DNA of 64,000 bases from Phlebopus portentosus (taxonomy: Eukaryota; Basidiomycota; Agaricomycetes; Boletales; Boletinellaceae): contig JAYXKI010000008.1 of the NCBI GenBank assembly GCA_037892935.1, positions 310,001 through 374,000 on the forward strand, written 5' to 3'. A model generated the notes under the pieces. That model was not told the origin of the DNA. It did not search any database and saw only the letters and a program-made list of their open reading frames with translations. The translations under genes were made by a program, and so were the position numbers. Position 1 is the stretch's first letter. Each line of letters starts with the position of its first letter. Below are positions 1-10,509 of the stretch, piece by piece.

Positions 1-120
1 AGACGTGCATCGTGCAACCATTGTTACATATTCCGGAAGAACCAGGAGCAGGAAGCACAATCGCTCCATCTTGATCACGCTCATATAGAGGCGTATCGAC
101 ATCAAGAATGCCCTTCGTAC
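1..120 (-). CDS. partial exon of unknown protein running off the left edge
   Basis: On the minus strand, an acceptor-like TAGACAG at about 121-127 is followed by an open frame to the window edge. It reads with protein-like composition, including DVDTPLYERDQDG and LPAPGSSG, then several Cys residues (CNNGC). No family is recognised and no start or stop is visible, so this is at best one exon of a gene that lies mostly outside the window. The competing reading frame is also open, which lowers confidence. Confidence 0.3.
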
Positions 121-354
121 CTGTCTAGGCTCCTTAAATCCGGCGAGATCAAGAGGTCGCTAGTCAATCTGCTGGGAGCTCGAAGCTCGACATTAAGGTT
201 GGGAGTAACACTCGTGAGTTGGCACTATTCGTTCGATATGGAGACGATCACGATCACGTGTAAGGTACACTATTTCTGGGCGGGCGAAGATTCTGCGAAG
301 ATGCCTTTATCTTCTCTCCATCATAAGAGCTGATAATTCTTAGACTCACCTACA

Positions 355-1623
355 ATGTCCATCAAGCCTCTCAACGAAGTGCTCGAAGCGACCTACGTGA
401 CCATCCAGTCCTTTGTTCCTTCTAAACTCTCATCTCCAGAAGTCGGAATCGTGTGCGGATCAGGACTGAGCACTCTTGCTGATAGTCTGAGGGACGTTAC
501 GCTGGTTCCGTATGATGAGCTTGAAGGATTTGGGAAAAGTACTGGTATGTGTTGCATTGGCTTTTGCTATCAAATGGAAATAGAAAGGCATGTACGCTGC
601 GAATAGTAATCGGACATAAAAGCTTGCTTGCTTTCGGACTTATGGGTCCGGGTGAGGGAGTCCCAGTCGTAGCTATGCTTGGACGGGTAAGCTCCTGGCT
701 TGATTTGATTCCATTCGACCTGTGGGATATTGACGGGTACAACTTCTGGCAAGCTAGTTCCATCCCTATGAAGGATATCCGCTTACGACTGTAACATACC
801 CGATACGTGTGATGAAGAAGCTCGGCGTTAAACATCTCATAAGTACGTCTTCACATCGTAGAACAAATTTAATCGGATTGACCTGGACTTTCTGTTATTG
901 ATGTAGTCACCAATGCGGCTGGATCCTTGAATCCGGACATTCCTGTTGGCACAAGTCAGTTTGTACTACTAGAGGTCTGTCGATCAAAACACTGATGCGT
1001 ACACACCTGTTCTACCTTTTCCGATATAAAAGTTGTTGTAATCCAAGATCACTTCGCCGTACCAAATCTTTCCGGTTCCCTTCATCCCTTGCTCGGGCCC
1101 GTAACCTCTCCCGAGCACCCACGCTTCCTCCCGCTCTCAAACGCCTACTCCCCATCCCTGCGCCGACTCGCTTTCCTCGCATCGCACAAACTGGGACTCG
1201 GGACTTCCGCGCTTGCTGAAGGCGTCTACGCCTGGGTCTCCGGACCTACCTATGAAACACCCGCGGAGGGAAGGTTCTTGAGGATCGCTGGGGCAGATAT
1301 TGTTGGTATGAGCACCATCCCCGAGGTGGTTGTTGCGAGAGAGGAAGGGATAGAGGTTATGGTGCTCAGCCTTGTTACGAATATGGTCGTCATCCCTGAC
1401 AGGTATAGGAGTATTAAACAAGAGGTTGAGGCCGAGGTAAGTCCATTTGATTTTTCGGCAGGAATGGTTGATTGATCTCGGCGCATCAGCTTGCTGGAAA
1501 GAAAGTGGAACTCCCAGTAGAGGCGACTGTATCTCACGAAGAAGTCCTTGAAACCGGCAAAGCCAAAGCTGAAGTTATGAGACAGCTCATTGAGAACGTC
1601 ATCATTGAAATTCCGAAACTCTA
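355..1623 (+). CDS. purine nucleoside phosphorylase
   Basis: Phosphorolysis of purine nucleosides (inosine, guanosine) to base plus ribose-1-phosphate in the purine salvage pathway, in the cytosol. The spliced frame starts MSIKPLNEVLEATY and shows the trimeric PNP hallmarks in order: GIVCGSGLSTLAD (phosphate-binding region), GHKSLLAFG, VTNAAGSLNPD, a VSGPTYETPAE segment, and GADIVGMSTIPEVVVARE, where the Glu/Met residues line the purine site. It ends near IENVIIEIPKL at the stop. At least five short introns interrupt it (for example after about 545, around 690-745, 841-905, 952-1050 and 1437-1490). Length and order match the family's usual ~300 residues. The identity is clear; exact exon ends are not. 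Confidence 0.9.
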
Positions 1624-2191
1624 GACATCTTACAATGATCCACGTTTATACATTCGTGCGATCTATCTCGGTGTCTTAGTTTCTTCCGGCACAAGTACAT
1701 ATGTACCGTAAACACGTAGAAGTAGAAATATCTAGATGGCCGAGTACGATAAACACATATTGATATACATATCTTGCTATAGATGACCATCATCATCATA
1801 CAAGCAATCCACACATTCAATATAAATGGTTTGGCAGAATGCATCGCGTCTCAACATCTCCGTCCTGTCTTTAGGAGATATTTCCTAGGTATACTTACAC
1901 GTAGACACGGGAGAAAGCAGGACATATTTTATCCCCGCTTGCTTTGTCGGTACTCGGAGCAAAGGCATGAGCATGGTAACTACTTTGAGAGAGCTCCTTG
2001 AGGGATGGATTTAATGATCCTCTCGCTTTGGCGAAATAGTTCTGAGAATTGGTAATTCCTCATCATCGTTGTCCAGATATTCTTCGCTACATACTCTTAG
2101 AACGTGAAAAAAGAAATATCGAAAGCAACAAAACGAAGAACCAAGCTCAAAGCTCGAAAATGCAACATGATGCTAGGGCATGAATGCTAAG
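1624..2191. other. intergenic, convergent 3' ends
   Basis: Gap between the stop of the purine nucleoside phosphorylase and the minus-strand stop of the tail-anchored protein gene. It contains AT-rich 3'-flank sequence. No coding or repeat structure is visible. Confidence 0.5.
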
Positions 2192-3270
2192 TTATCGCGG
2201 ACGTTGACGTAACCAGTGGCGAAACATAGCGTATACCACACATCCAAGAACAATCAAGAAAGCAGCAGTCGTCCGAAAGCCAAACTTTGAGTCCTCATGC
2301 TCTACCTGTAGATTACCGGTTCATATTAGCTCTCTATCTTCTTTTCGCACACACGCAAGCGGCATGAAGAAAGAAAAGCAACATACAATAGAAGTGAAAG
2401 GAGAGAGAATCGGAATGGTAAGGTGCGGCCGAAATGCACGATTCTTAGAGGATCTGTCATCAGAAGAACCGTGGTGTCGGAAAAGGAGAATGAGGGTGAT
2501 AAGGATAATAGTTGATATCAGCCCGAGCTTCCAAAGAATGAGTTCAACGGCTTCAGAGTATGAAGTGAGAATTAGAACATACTGCAAGTCTCTCCAATCG
2601 TCGCTCCCTCTCTTCGTAATACGAACGTGATGTACCACATGTACTCTATAGATATAAAATGTATATCAGTCACCACAGTTAAATTTAAATACGGGATTAA
2701 ATCAAAACATGCCTGTCTCCTAAGCTCCTCCTTTAATCTCTCAAGTTCATCCGCTCTAACTCCCATTCGTTCAGCCAGCTTCACTTCTGCGACAATAGCG
2801 CGACATGCCCAGTATCTCTCCCCTTCAGTTCGAGGCGCAGGAACCGATTCATACGAAGGCGCAGGATCGTACGAGCTGTGCGAACGATAATGTGGATGCG
2901 GCGAAGTCTGGTGGGGGTTTGAGTTCGCTACAGCCGCATCTGGCGAACGGTGAACAAGTCGAGTCATGTCTTTTACATAGCTCGACTTTCTGGCATAGTT
3001 ATCCGGAGAGCTTATTTGCCCTCTTGCATAAGACATCGTTCGAGAGACGAAAGATGAAGACGGGCAAGCATCTTTCTGCACTGTATTGAGATTTGGAGAT
3101 GACGGATACCAGATGTCCCAGCTATTTGAAGGTCTCAATGAAGGTCCTTGAGATGCACTCGGTGAGTGTGTTTGAGGGAAAGAGCTCATGGCACCTGGAG
3201 GTCGTTTGTGAAGCTTAGCCATGAGGCCAATTGGTAGTTGAGTTGAACTACCAGTGAAATTGCCGATCAT
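2192..3270 (-). CDS. unknown protein with coiled coil and C-terminal membrane anchor
   Basis: Not recognised. The first exon (from 3270, or from an in-frame ATG 16 codons later) encodes a Ser/Pro/His-rich disordered region, then a charged helix with GERYWACRAIVAEVKLAERMG and ELERLKEELRRQ. A second small exon (about 2560-2640) continues in coiled-coil style (YEERERRLERLA). The last exon, 2192-2305, supplies VEHEDSKFGF followed by one hydrophobic helix (AAFLIVLGCVVYAMF) and a short basic tail to the TAA stop. That layout suggests a tail-anchored membrane protein facing the cytosol. The start is only 91 bp from the divergent gene at 3362. Splice junctions of the middle exon are inferred; one donor may be GC-type. 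Confidence 0.55.
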
Positions 3271-3361
3271 CTCCTGCTAAATGTGGTTGCCTCTGTATTA
3301 CATAATATGCTGAATCAAAGGCGCGATTGTTCCTGCCTCGTGCACTAAATGCTTCTCGACG

Positions 3362-5343
3362 ATGGACTCGCAGCCCAACGGCAACGACGGCGAACACAGC
3401 GCGCGACGAAAGGGAAAATGTCGAGCTGCTCCTGAAGAAATCTCAGAAACGACTCCTCTTCTTGACGCTTCGCAACCCCTCATACAGGATGACGATCCCT
3501 CAGCCAGCTCCTTTCGACGTCGCAGGCGACTGATTCTTCTCCTCGCGACCGTCTTCTTTACGACTCTTGGACTGTGCTTTTTAGTTGTGCTGATACTCTT
3601 CCTTCTCACTTATTCTTACTCACCGAAGTTGTCGAATTCCGTGCGCGATGAAGTGCTCAACCGCGCGGTAGTGATACGAGGTCCGGACCATGTGGATGTG
3701 CTCAACGCCACCGAGGGTTCTATATGGGTTCAAATAGACATGAGGGTCGGATTGGACGCTGGTACAGCTATTGATGTAGTACTTGAGGCCGACAAGGGCG
3801 AGAAGGTGGACTCTGGATCGACAGCCATCCGAAGAACGATTGCACGCTGGCTTGCGGGTCGGCTGCGTACGGTGACGGTTTCTGCCGACGAAGCCTCTCT
3901 ATTCTCCAACGATAGGCTCATAGCGAACATGACGATGCCGACAGTATCCGTACCACTAACTTTGGATGCACCAGACGACTTCTCGTGGTTGACGAACCTT
4001 TCTTTCCCTGTACTCGTGAATGTAACGGATAATGCGAGTGATCTTGAGGTGATCGCCCAAGAAGCGTGGAGGAGCGGTGTCTTGCTCTTAAGCGCTTCAG
4101 TGCGTCATGTACATGTGTATGGAGGAGTCAAAGGCGAAGATGGCTGGAGGCGAAGGTTGAATTTGACTCAAGAAATCGTCGCAATCCCATCACGGATCAA
4201 AGGTAATATCAGTGTTTCGTCCCATTTATTTCGCATTCTTATTCTGCTTTCGCAGTTCCTGAGTTGCCTGGCTTGCCTCTACCCGGAAAGGGCACTCCAT
4301 TCCCTGGACTTTCTGATTTGGTCACCTTGGAATCATTCAATATCTCATCGACGAACCACAGCGTATATATCAACGCAACTGCATCTCTTATAGATCCACT
4401 CCCCACCTCTTTGCAGATGAGGATTCCTTCTGTCCCATTCTCTGTATCCTTGCCCGACGCGAACAACACCAACGAGACTGTGACCGTCACCACTGGACAG
4501 ACCAAGCCGTTCTCGCTCACACACCCGAACATTACTCTTCGCCTAAGTGGTACTGTTACACCCCTTCCGCGTTCTTCATCGCCATTGCTTTCCTCGTTCC
4601 TTTCATCTTACCTCGCTGGGCATGACGCACCTATCGTAGTGGGTACCCCACTCCTTCCCTCACTTAAGATCCCCACCTTTTTCCCTGCGCCGCATCCGAA
4701 GCCTCGAATCCTCCGAGACGTGCACATAAAGGATATGCGCATCTCATTTCATGGAGAAAGCGTACTTGCGAGTGGCACGATCAACGCTCAGGTCGTCTTA
4801 CCTTCTGGCGTCAACGTATTGGTGGATGCAAGAAAGATATGGCCCGACGTCCTTGTGTTTGATGGCAAAGTCCCTTCTGAGGAAGAGTTTACTCCTTCTC
4901 GTGTTATCGTAGACAACACTCAGAGTTACGATGAGGATGAAAATGATGACGACCGTGCAACAGTACCTAAAGATCCTCTCCCCTCTCCACTTCCAGACCG
5001 TGCATTCGCGCGTATTCGACCCGACGACTGGCTTCCAGCAAAGAGTTTTCCGATCCCCGACTCGGACAACAACGCATACGACGTCACAGCGCAAGTTGTC
5101 GACGTCCCTCTGGAAGTCCTTCCTGGACGTGATAATCTTTTACGGAGCTTCATTTCAAAGGTACTGTTCAGTGGACGTGAAGGAGCTCTGGCAGGAGTCA
5201 AGGGAACTGCTGCTGTTGGCGTTGCTGTGGCTGGCCTGCCTGTGGTGGATGACAAAGATGAGGAAGAAGGGGGCGTGCATGTTTTCGAACTGACAAGGTT
5301 ACCTTTCTCAGGGACTGTGCGTGTTGGAAGGAAAAGTCTGTAG
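3362..5343 (+). CDS. Tag1-like / LEA-2-type single-pass membrane protein
   Basis: Two exons joined over a 53-nt intron (4203-4255). Residues 1-60 are polar and contain ETTPLLD, a dileucine-type acidic motif like those directing fungal proteins to the vacuole. RRRRR precedes one strong transmembrane helix (about residues 55-85: LILLLATVFFTTLGLCFLVV). The rest, about 540 residues, is a lumenal region with many N-glycosylation sites and repeated beta-sandwich-like segments of the kind found in fungal DUF3712/LEA-2 proteins, which include the yeast autophagy-termination protein Tag1. It has type II topology. The family assignment rests on architecture and remembered similarity, not on a search. 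A role in the vacuole membrane is inferred. Confidence 0.6.
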
Positions 5344-5645
5344 TTCGTTGTATCTACTCATACACGGACTGTCTACGGTGTGTGATGTATGCAATGTAAT
5401 ATTATTTGTAGAATCAGTTTGTACTGCCCTTTGTCACCTAAATGGTCCTGCAAGTCAACACTGATTGTACAATGCACAGTACAATATTGATGTAAGACGC
5501 CTCTCACTTTCAAATCAAATGAATCGTACTCGCCCGTGTTCGGTATCCGGCAAATTGATTACTCCCGCTCAACCAATAGCCGGCAGTAGCCGTAAATCAC
5601 GATCACAACTTAAATACCTTGCTCTCCCACTTCTTCATTACTTCC

Positions 5646-7078
5646 ATGGCTGCGGGACTAGAGAAAGCGATTGGCTTTGAGCTCGATAGCGACGCTGTAG
5701 GTTCACCAGATTATTTGGGAAGAATGGCCGAAGATGTTGATGCCCGTTTGTAGGTTGCTTGGAATCGTCGGGACTTGCTTTTGTACGCGGTCGGGATCGG
5801 GTTCAAGAAGGATGATTTGCCATTTGTATATGGTGAGTTGGTAGCTGGCGTGGAATGCATGATGGCTCTGAAAGAATATCCTTATAGAGCTCCGTAAGAC
5901 TTGATCATAATACTACTCCAAGCACATCGACTGATGCACCTCATGCGCAAGACCCGGCATTTGCGGCTTTCCCAACCTATCCTGTTGCTCTCCCGTTGAA
6001 AGGAGAAGGTGAGGATGTCAACTTATTCAAAGATCGCGTGAAATCTCGTGCGGTTCCTGGTCTGCCAAACTTTGATCCCAACCGAGTCGTACGTCTCAAT
6101 TCTTCTCTCAGTTGTTCCTGCCAGGAGCTTTTTTGTTGATAAGTGTGATACCGGGATAGGTGCATGGCTCGCAGACGATTGAGATCCTCCGACCACTACC
6201 TCTCGTGAGTGGCCCAGGATGGAAGATGATGAAGCGGATCGTTGGAATTCATGAAAATAGTAGGCCTTCGACTGACTCGGAGATAGAAGATTGGTACTGA
6301 TCTCATTCTGTTTCAAAGAGTCTGGAGTCATCATCGACCAGGAAGCCGTTCTTGTTGATGCTCAAGGAACTCCATACGCAAAATGTTATGTCAGTTCCCC
6401 CTTTCATTAACCTTTCTCGAATTTGACTCTCCTTTGTTTGCTTCCTTGGGAAATGCAGAGTGCGGCATTCAACGTCGGCTCGAAAATCACAGGACAAAAA
6501 TTCTCAAAGACTATTGCTAGTGCTCCGGCTGGTAAGCCCATCCCGAAGGACCGAAAGCCAGATTGGGTCGTCACGGACAAAACTATTACTGAGCAAGCAC
6601 TTATTTACCGTTTGACGGCTGATTATAATCCTTTGCATATTGGTCAGTCTATTATCTTTTTCCCTTGACGCAATATTACTTTTTGAACTGATCTGAAATC
6701 TGCCTCCATTTTACATCTCCGTGACGGACTGAAAACTAACGCCTTGTAAATTCGTTTTTTTTTTCAGACCCGAGTATCGGCAAAGCAGCCAACTTCGGTG
6801 GGGTCATCATCCACGGACTCTGCACATTCGGATTCGCAGCACGCGCCGTGCTCTACTGCGTCGGCGGGAACGATCCCTCGGCACTCCGTTTCTTCGGTGC
6901 TCGTTTCACGAGTCCCGTTCGCCCAGGCGACTCGCTGGAGACTTCAATTTGGGAAGTCGGCAAAGGACCGGATGGAACGACCGAAGTAAGCTTCGTAATG
7001 AAGGATTTGGATAGTGGAAAGATTGTACTTGGAGGTGGGATTGCATACGTGAAAAAGGCTGAGAAGAGTAAGCTGTAG
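5646..7078 (+). CDS. MaoC-like (R)-specific enoyl-CoA hydratase / hydratase-2
   Basis: Hydration of trans-2-enoyl-CoA to (3R)-hydroxyacyl-CoA, the second step of peroxisomal beta-oxidation in fungi. The spliced protein begins MAAGLEKAIGFELDSDA and has a double hot-dog layout: an N-terminal non-catalytic half (WNRRDLLLYAVGIG, DLPFVYE) and a C-terminal catalytic half. The hydratase-2 motif is intact: LTADYNPLHIDPS, where the Asp and the His of DYNPLH are the catalytic pair, followed by IIHGLCTFGFAARA. This matches the hydratase domain of multifunctional enzyme type 2, here as a stand-alone protein. The C-terminus ends KSKL, close to a PTS1-type SKL signal with the SKL exactly terminal, supporting a peroxisomal location. 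About six introns. A poly(A)-like AATAAA lies about 40 nt after the stop. Confidence 0.9.
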
Positions 7079-7116
7079 GATGCGATGTGCGCAGCGAAGT
7101 TATGATCTGTTCAACA

Positions 7117-7122
7117 AATAAA
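7117..7122 (+). terminator. AATAAA polyadenylation-like signal
   Basis: Exact AATAAA 39 nt downstream of the hydratase-2 stop codon, in AT-rich 3' flank. The position fits a fungal poly(A) signal. Confidence 0.45.
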
Positions 7123-7440
7123 TTTCTTGTTCTCGTTGGATTATGAAGGTCGACTTTTATTTATATGTAATCATGTATGTATATTCACCCCGAATTGTCT
7201 CCTTGATAAAAGTTTGACACGAAAAAGGTCGGGGTCTTTCTTCTCTCTTCTAAATTAATATTGTTGCAACCAACGCGGTTGCAATACAATGCTGAGTTTA
7301 TTGCCATCAGCACGTACGCGCACAGAGAGGTTCATATTGAATATTTCGTACAAGGATATCGTTGCAATACGTGCAAGCACAAAACAAGAATCATCAGCCT
7401 TTGTTCCCTGAAAACGCCATGTAAAACCTTTATAGCTTCT
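7123..7440. other. intergenic, convergent
   Basis: Gap between the hydratase-2 gene and the minus-strand stop of the peroxygenase. AT-rich start; nothing coding is recognised. Confidence 0.5.
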
Positions 7441-8548
7441 TCACTCGGAAATTTCCTTCATCTTCTCATCATGGCTATTTTGATTAGATCTGGCATAGGC
7501 CTTGCCGTCCGTCGGGTGTCCATAATCGCCACCCAGACCCGAGCTACCATCAATACCCAGCTCAACTCGGAACACTGTTGAGTTGAATTTCGCGAATGTC
7601 AATCCAAATGGATCGCGCACGCGCGACTCCCAGCCATCAGGAATGCGCTCTTCCTTTAATAAGACTTCGATATCGTTCACTCGACCGCCGAAGATTGTCA
7701 GAAGCGCTGAGGAGCTAGAATGAACTCAGATCAACGAGATTCGATTTGGATAAAAGACAATATACGGACTTGGAGCTGCCAAAGAGCTTGTGGAATGTCG
7801 ATAGCGTAAATGAGCTGTTGTTGGCTCGTGCCTCCCGTCGGCGTCTGGTAGATATGACCGACAAATCATGAGGAGTAAGCGTATTGTTCGGACCAGTAGC
7901 GGAAGCGAGCAGATCCTCAATCAAGTCAAGTGCTGGCTTTGATTGGTCCGGTTGGAAATACACATCATGTCCTAAAACAGGTAAATCTAAGACTCAAATA
8001 CAACCGCGGATCGTGTGCAAAAGGAAACCTACGTGTTAGAGAAGCATCATGTTCAATTCCATTATGCACGCTGATGTCGTGGAGATTGATCGTATCGCGA
8101 TTATGATCCCGCGTGAGCAGGTCCGCCATGTACTTGGGCACGAAATAGCAGAACGTTGGGGCAAAGTTGTAAGTCTTCCTTATTGCTGCGCTCAAGTCTT
8201 TGTATGGAATGTTCCTCCCGTCTCGAGGAATGATGCCTACGCGAGTCAAGGTTTAAACCAGGTTCTTGATCCAAAAGGACAAGAGAAATCACCGTGGTTT
8301 GCCATAGCATTCAATGCAGGACAAGCTGACCGGCTGTCCGTCTCTTTTGGAGGGATATACTCGGGCCACTTGCCTCCGTACCCAGCGTTCCCCTTCAGCG
8401 TCACTTCTCCGACCTTTCGCTTGAATGAAACAAGATTCAGAAGGAACAAGGAAAAGTCCCATGAGAATACAAAGATATTGTTAGCTATTCCAGTAAAGAA
8501 GCCGGAAATCGCTCCAAATATCCTTGAGAGTGCCTTGAAAAAGAGCAT
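7441..8548 (-). CDS. heme-thiolate peroxidase / unspecific peroxygenase family protein
   Basis: Peroxide-dependent oxidation or halogenation of organic substrates through a Cys-ligated heme (chloroperoxidase, PF01328). The first exon holds a long hydrophobic N-terminus (two stretches within residues 1-42, including GIANNIFVFSWDFSLFLL) and then SACPALNAMANHG, whose Cys is the proximal heme ligand. An intron splits the Gly codon, after which IIPRDGRNIPY completes the family motif. Further on comes NGIEHDASLTR, the EHD region with the catalytic acid and metal-binding side chains. Later exons give LDLIEDLLASATG and a C-terminus with DPFGLTF. Three or four short introns. The N-terminus looks like a membrane anchor rather than a simple cleavable signal, so the protein may be membrane bound. 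The natural substrate cannot be told. Confidence 0.85.
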
Positions 8549-9573
8549 TCTGAAATTTTTTTTTCGTCAAGTTTTTCGCAATGGAGAATGGGTGATGGGG
8601 GCAAGAGCAGAGAAGAGATACGTGGAGAGAGCTGTTAAGCCATTTGAAAACAAGCAATGGAAGTTAATCAGACACGAGGCCATGGCGGTACATAAAACAG
8701 GTATGGATGAGTGTTGCAAGTCAAGGTTTATGGCTCAGAAGCTGCCAAAACAGACCAGCGGTGCCGAAAGGAAGTGATCTTATTCTTACGTAATCGTTTA
8801 CTGAACAACAGGACTCGCCGAGGTCGGCAACTACCGAACTAGAAGATACTTTATGATGAGTCTTCCTTCGTTCGAGACCAGATCAGGAGCGAGATGTGCA
8901 TGAGATCGATACCGAAAAACTTCTCTTCAATCCTGCCTTTTGCATGGTAGGTTCAGGTAGGATGACTAGTACCCGTTCAAGTTTCAGCGCCACAAATCTG
9001 AAGGACTGCACGTTCCAGAGCAACGACTAAGGATATGTCCATTTGATGATATTGACAGTAAGCTAATCATAATTTACTCCCACCTTAGTGCACTATCAGT
9101 AGATCCGGACTTCAGGGTTTGATTCGACGTTGGTGGAACCAGACGCAACCGCCGGTCCAATCGACTTCTCCGCATCTGCATGGCCGAGATTCCGATGGTG
9201 TTGTTCGCAAAAGGTATTTCTACTGGCTCGAAACATCCACACAAAGTTGTTGCTATATATACACTTCCCCATCTCGGCCGTCTGTTGTTACAGAGTCACG
9301 CCTTGTCACACATCTCGAGGCTGCCCGCCTTCGCGTATTTTCACTTTGACGCAATCTTATAAGAAACGCAAACTCACCGTCTATGGTCTTTCCCCTAGTC
9401 GAAACTCTAGATGCAATGTTTGCCTATCATTCTGCATTGCTCCTGCAGGTGACAGGGACCCAAAGTCTACTAATGCTTCCCGCAAATTCTCATCTGTCGT
9501 TCCAACCGCTATTTCCTCTCGTTCTTTCACTCACGCTCCTTAAACTCTAGCGCTTTCTCTCATTCCGTTCCTT
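8549..9573. other. intergenic / promoter region
   Basis: Upstream of both the peroxygenase (minus) and the Gln/Pro-rich gene (plus), so it serves divergent promoters. The last ~150 bases are pyrimidine-rich, as in many fungal promoters. Several open frames occur at 9119-9543 in all three frames at once; none has protein-like content that I trust. Confidence 0.45.
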
Positions 9574-10509
9574 ATGAATACTGATTTGAATATGACGAAT
9601 TCTGCTAACCAACAAACTGACAAGGAGACGCAAATTCATCAACAGCTGCTGTCAGGGCTGGAAAATATCGTTGAATCTCAGCCGAGGCCAGATGAGCAGG
9701 CGCAGCCTCAGGTGCACCCAGTACTAGAATTGCAGCACCAGGCACAAGCTCCGGATATTGATGTACCTCAGCAGCCTGAAGTTCCGCAGGTAGCGTTCCA
9801 GCCTGTGCCAAAAGTCCAACCGGAAGAGGTTCAAGTGCTGGCGCTTCCAGAGCTACAGGAGCCTCAGGAGCCTGAGATGACCATGGCAGCACCTCAATCT
9901 TTACCGCAGGTTCAGCAAGCTCCAATCCCAGTCCCAGTCCCAGCTCCCATCCCTGGAATTCATAACCCTCCTGAACAAGTTGCTGAAGTTGTCACCAGCG
10001 TAGATCTCAATGCCGGGGCGTCTCAGCCTAGTGACGCTGTTTCCGAGCTCCAGCAGCGCGCTAGCCTTGCAGCCTCGCGTGTCCAGCTCATGGACGCAAC
10101 AATCGACATTCTCGTCGAGACCTTTAAGAACAAGTATCAGCTTGACAAGGAGCTCGAGAAGCGATGCAGCAAGCTACTCAAGGCAGCTGTGCTCGAGACG
10201 ACAGATCACACCCTCAAAGAGGACTTGGAGACTCTTTCAAACTCAATCCGATGGATCCAGGAGCAAGTACAGAACTTGGAAGAGTGTTTGCATGAGAAGC
10301 ATCGGAACATGCAGCTTGCCGGTCCACTGGTGAATGCGAAGCGCGAACGTAAGAAAGAGGAGAAGCAGATGAAAAGTATTGAAAAAGCTGCGAGGAAGAT
10401 TCAGCGGAGGGCGATGAACAGGGATGCGACTCAGATGAAGAAAGGGAAGAAGCAGAGTGAAGGGAGGATGATTGATGAGGCGTGGCAGCAGCTACATCCT
10501 AGCCAGTAG
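9574..10509 (+). CDS. Gln/Pro-rich protein with C-terminal coiled coil, unknown function
   Basis: Single-exon frame of 311 codons, unusual here because its neighbours are all intron-rich. Residues 1-160 are low complexity (Gln, Pro, Glu, Val), including a VPVPVPAPIP run. Residues 160-250 are strongly helical and charged (SRVQLMDATIDILVETFKNKY, then EKRCSKLLKAAVLETTDHT), consistent with a coiled coil. The final 50 residues are very basic (KRERKKEEKQMK, KAARKIQRRA), which could be a nuclear localisation or nucleic-acid-binding tail. I recognise no domain. A GC-balanced coding bias and lack of stops support a real gene. Confidence 0.6.
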   Translation: MNTDLNMTNSANQQTDKETQIHQQLLSGLENIVESQPRPDEQAQPQVHPVLELQHQAQAPDIDVPQQPEVPQVAFQPVPKVQPEEVQVLALPELQEPQEPEMTMAAPQSLPQVQQAPIPVPVPAPIPGIHNPPEQVAEVVTSVDLNAGASQPSDAVSELQQRASLAASRVQLMDATIDILVETFKNKYQLDKELEKRCSKLLKAAVLETTDHTLKEDLETLSNSIRWIQEQVQNLEECLHEKHRNMQLAGPLVNAKRERKKEEKQMKSIEKAARKIQRRAMNRDATQMKKGKKQSEGRMIDEAWQQLHPSQ

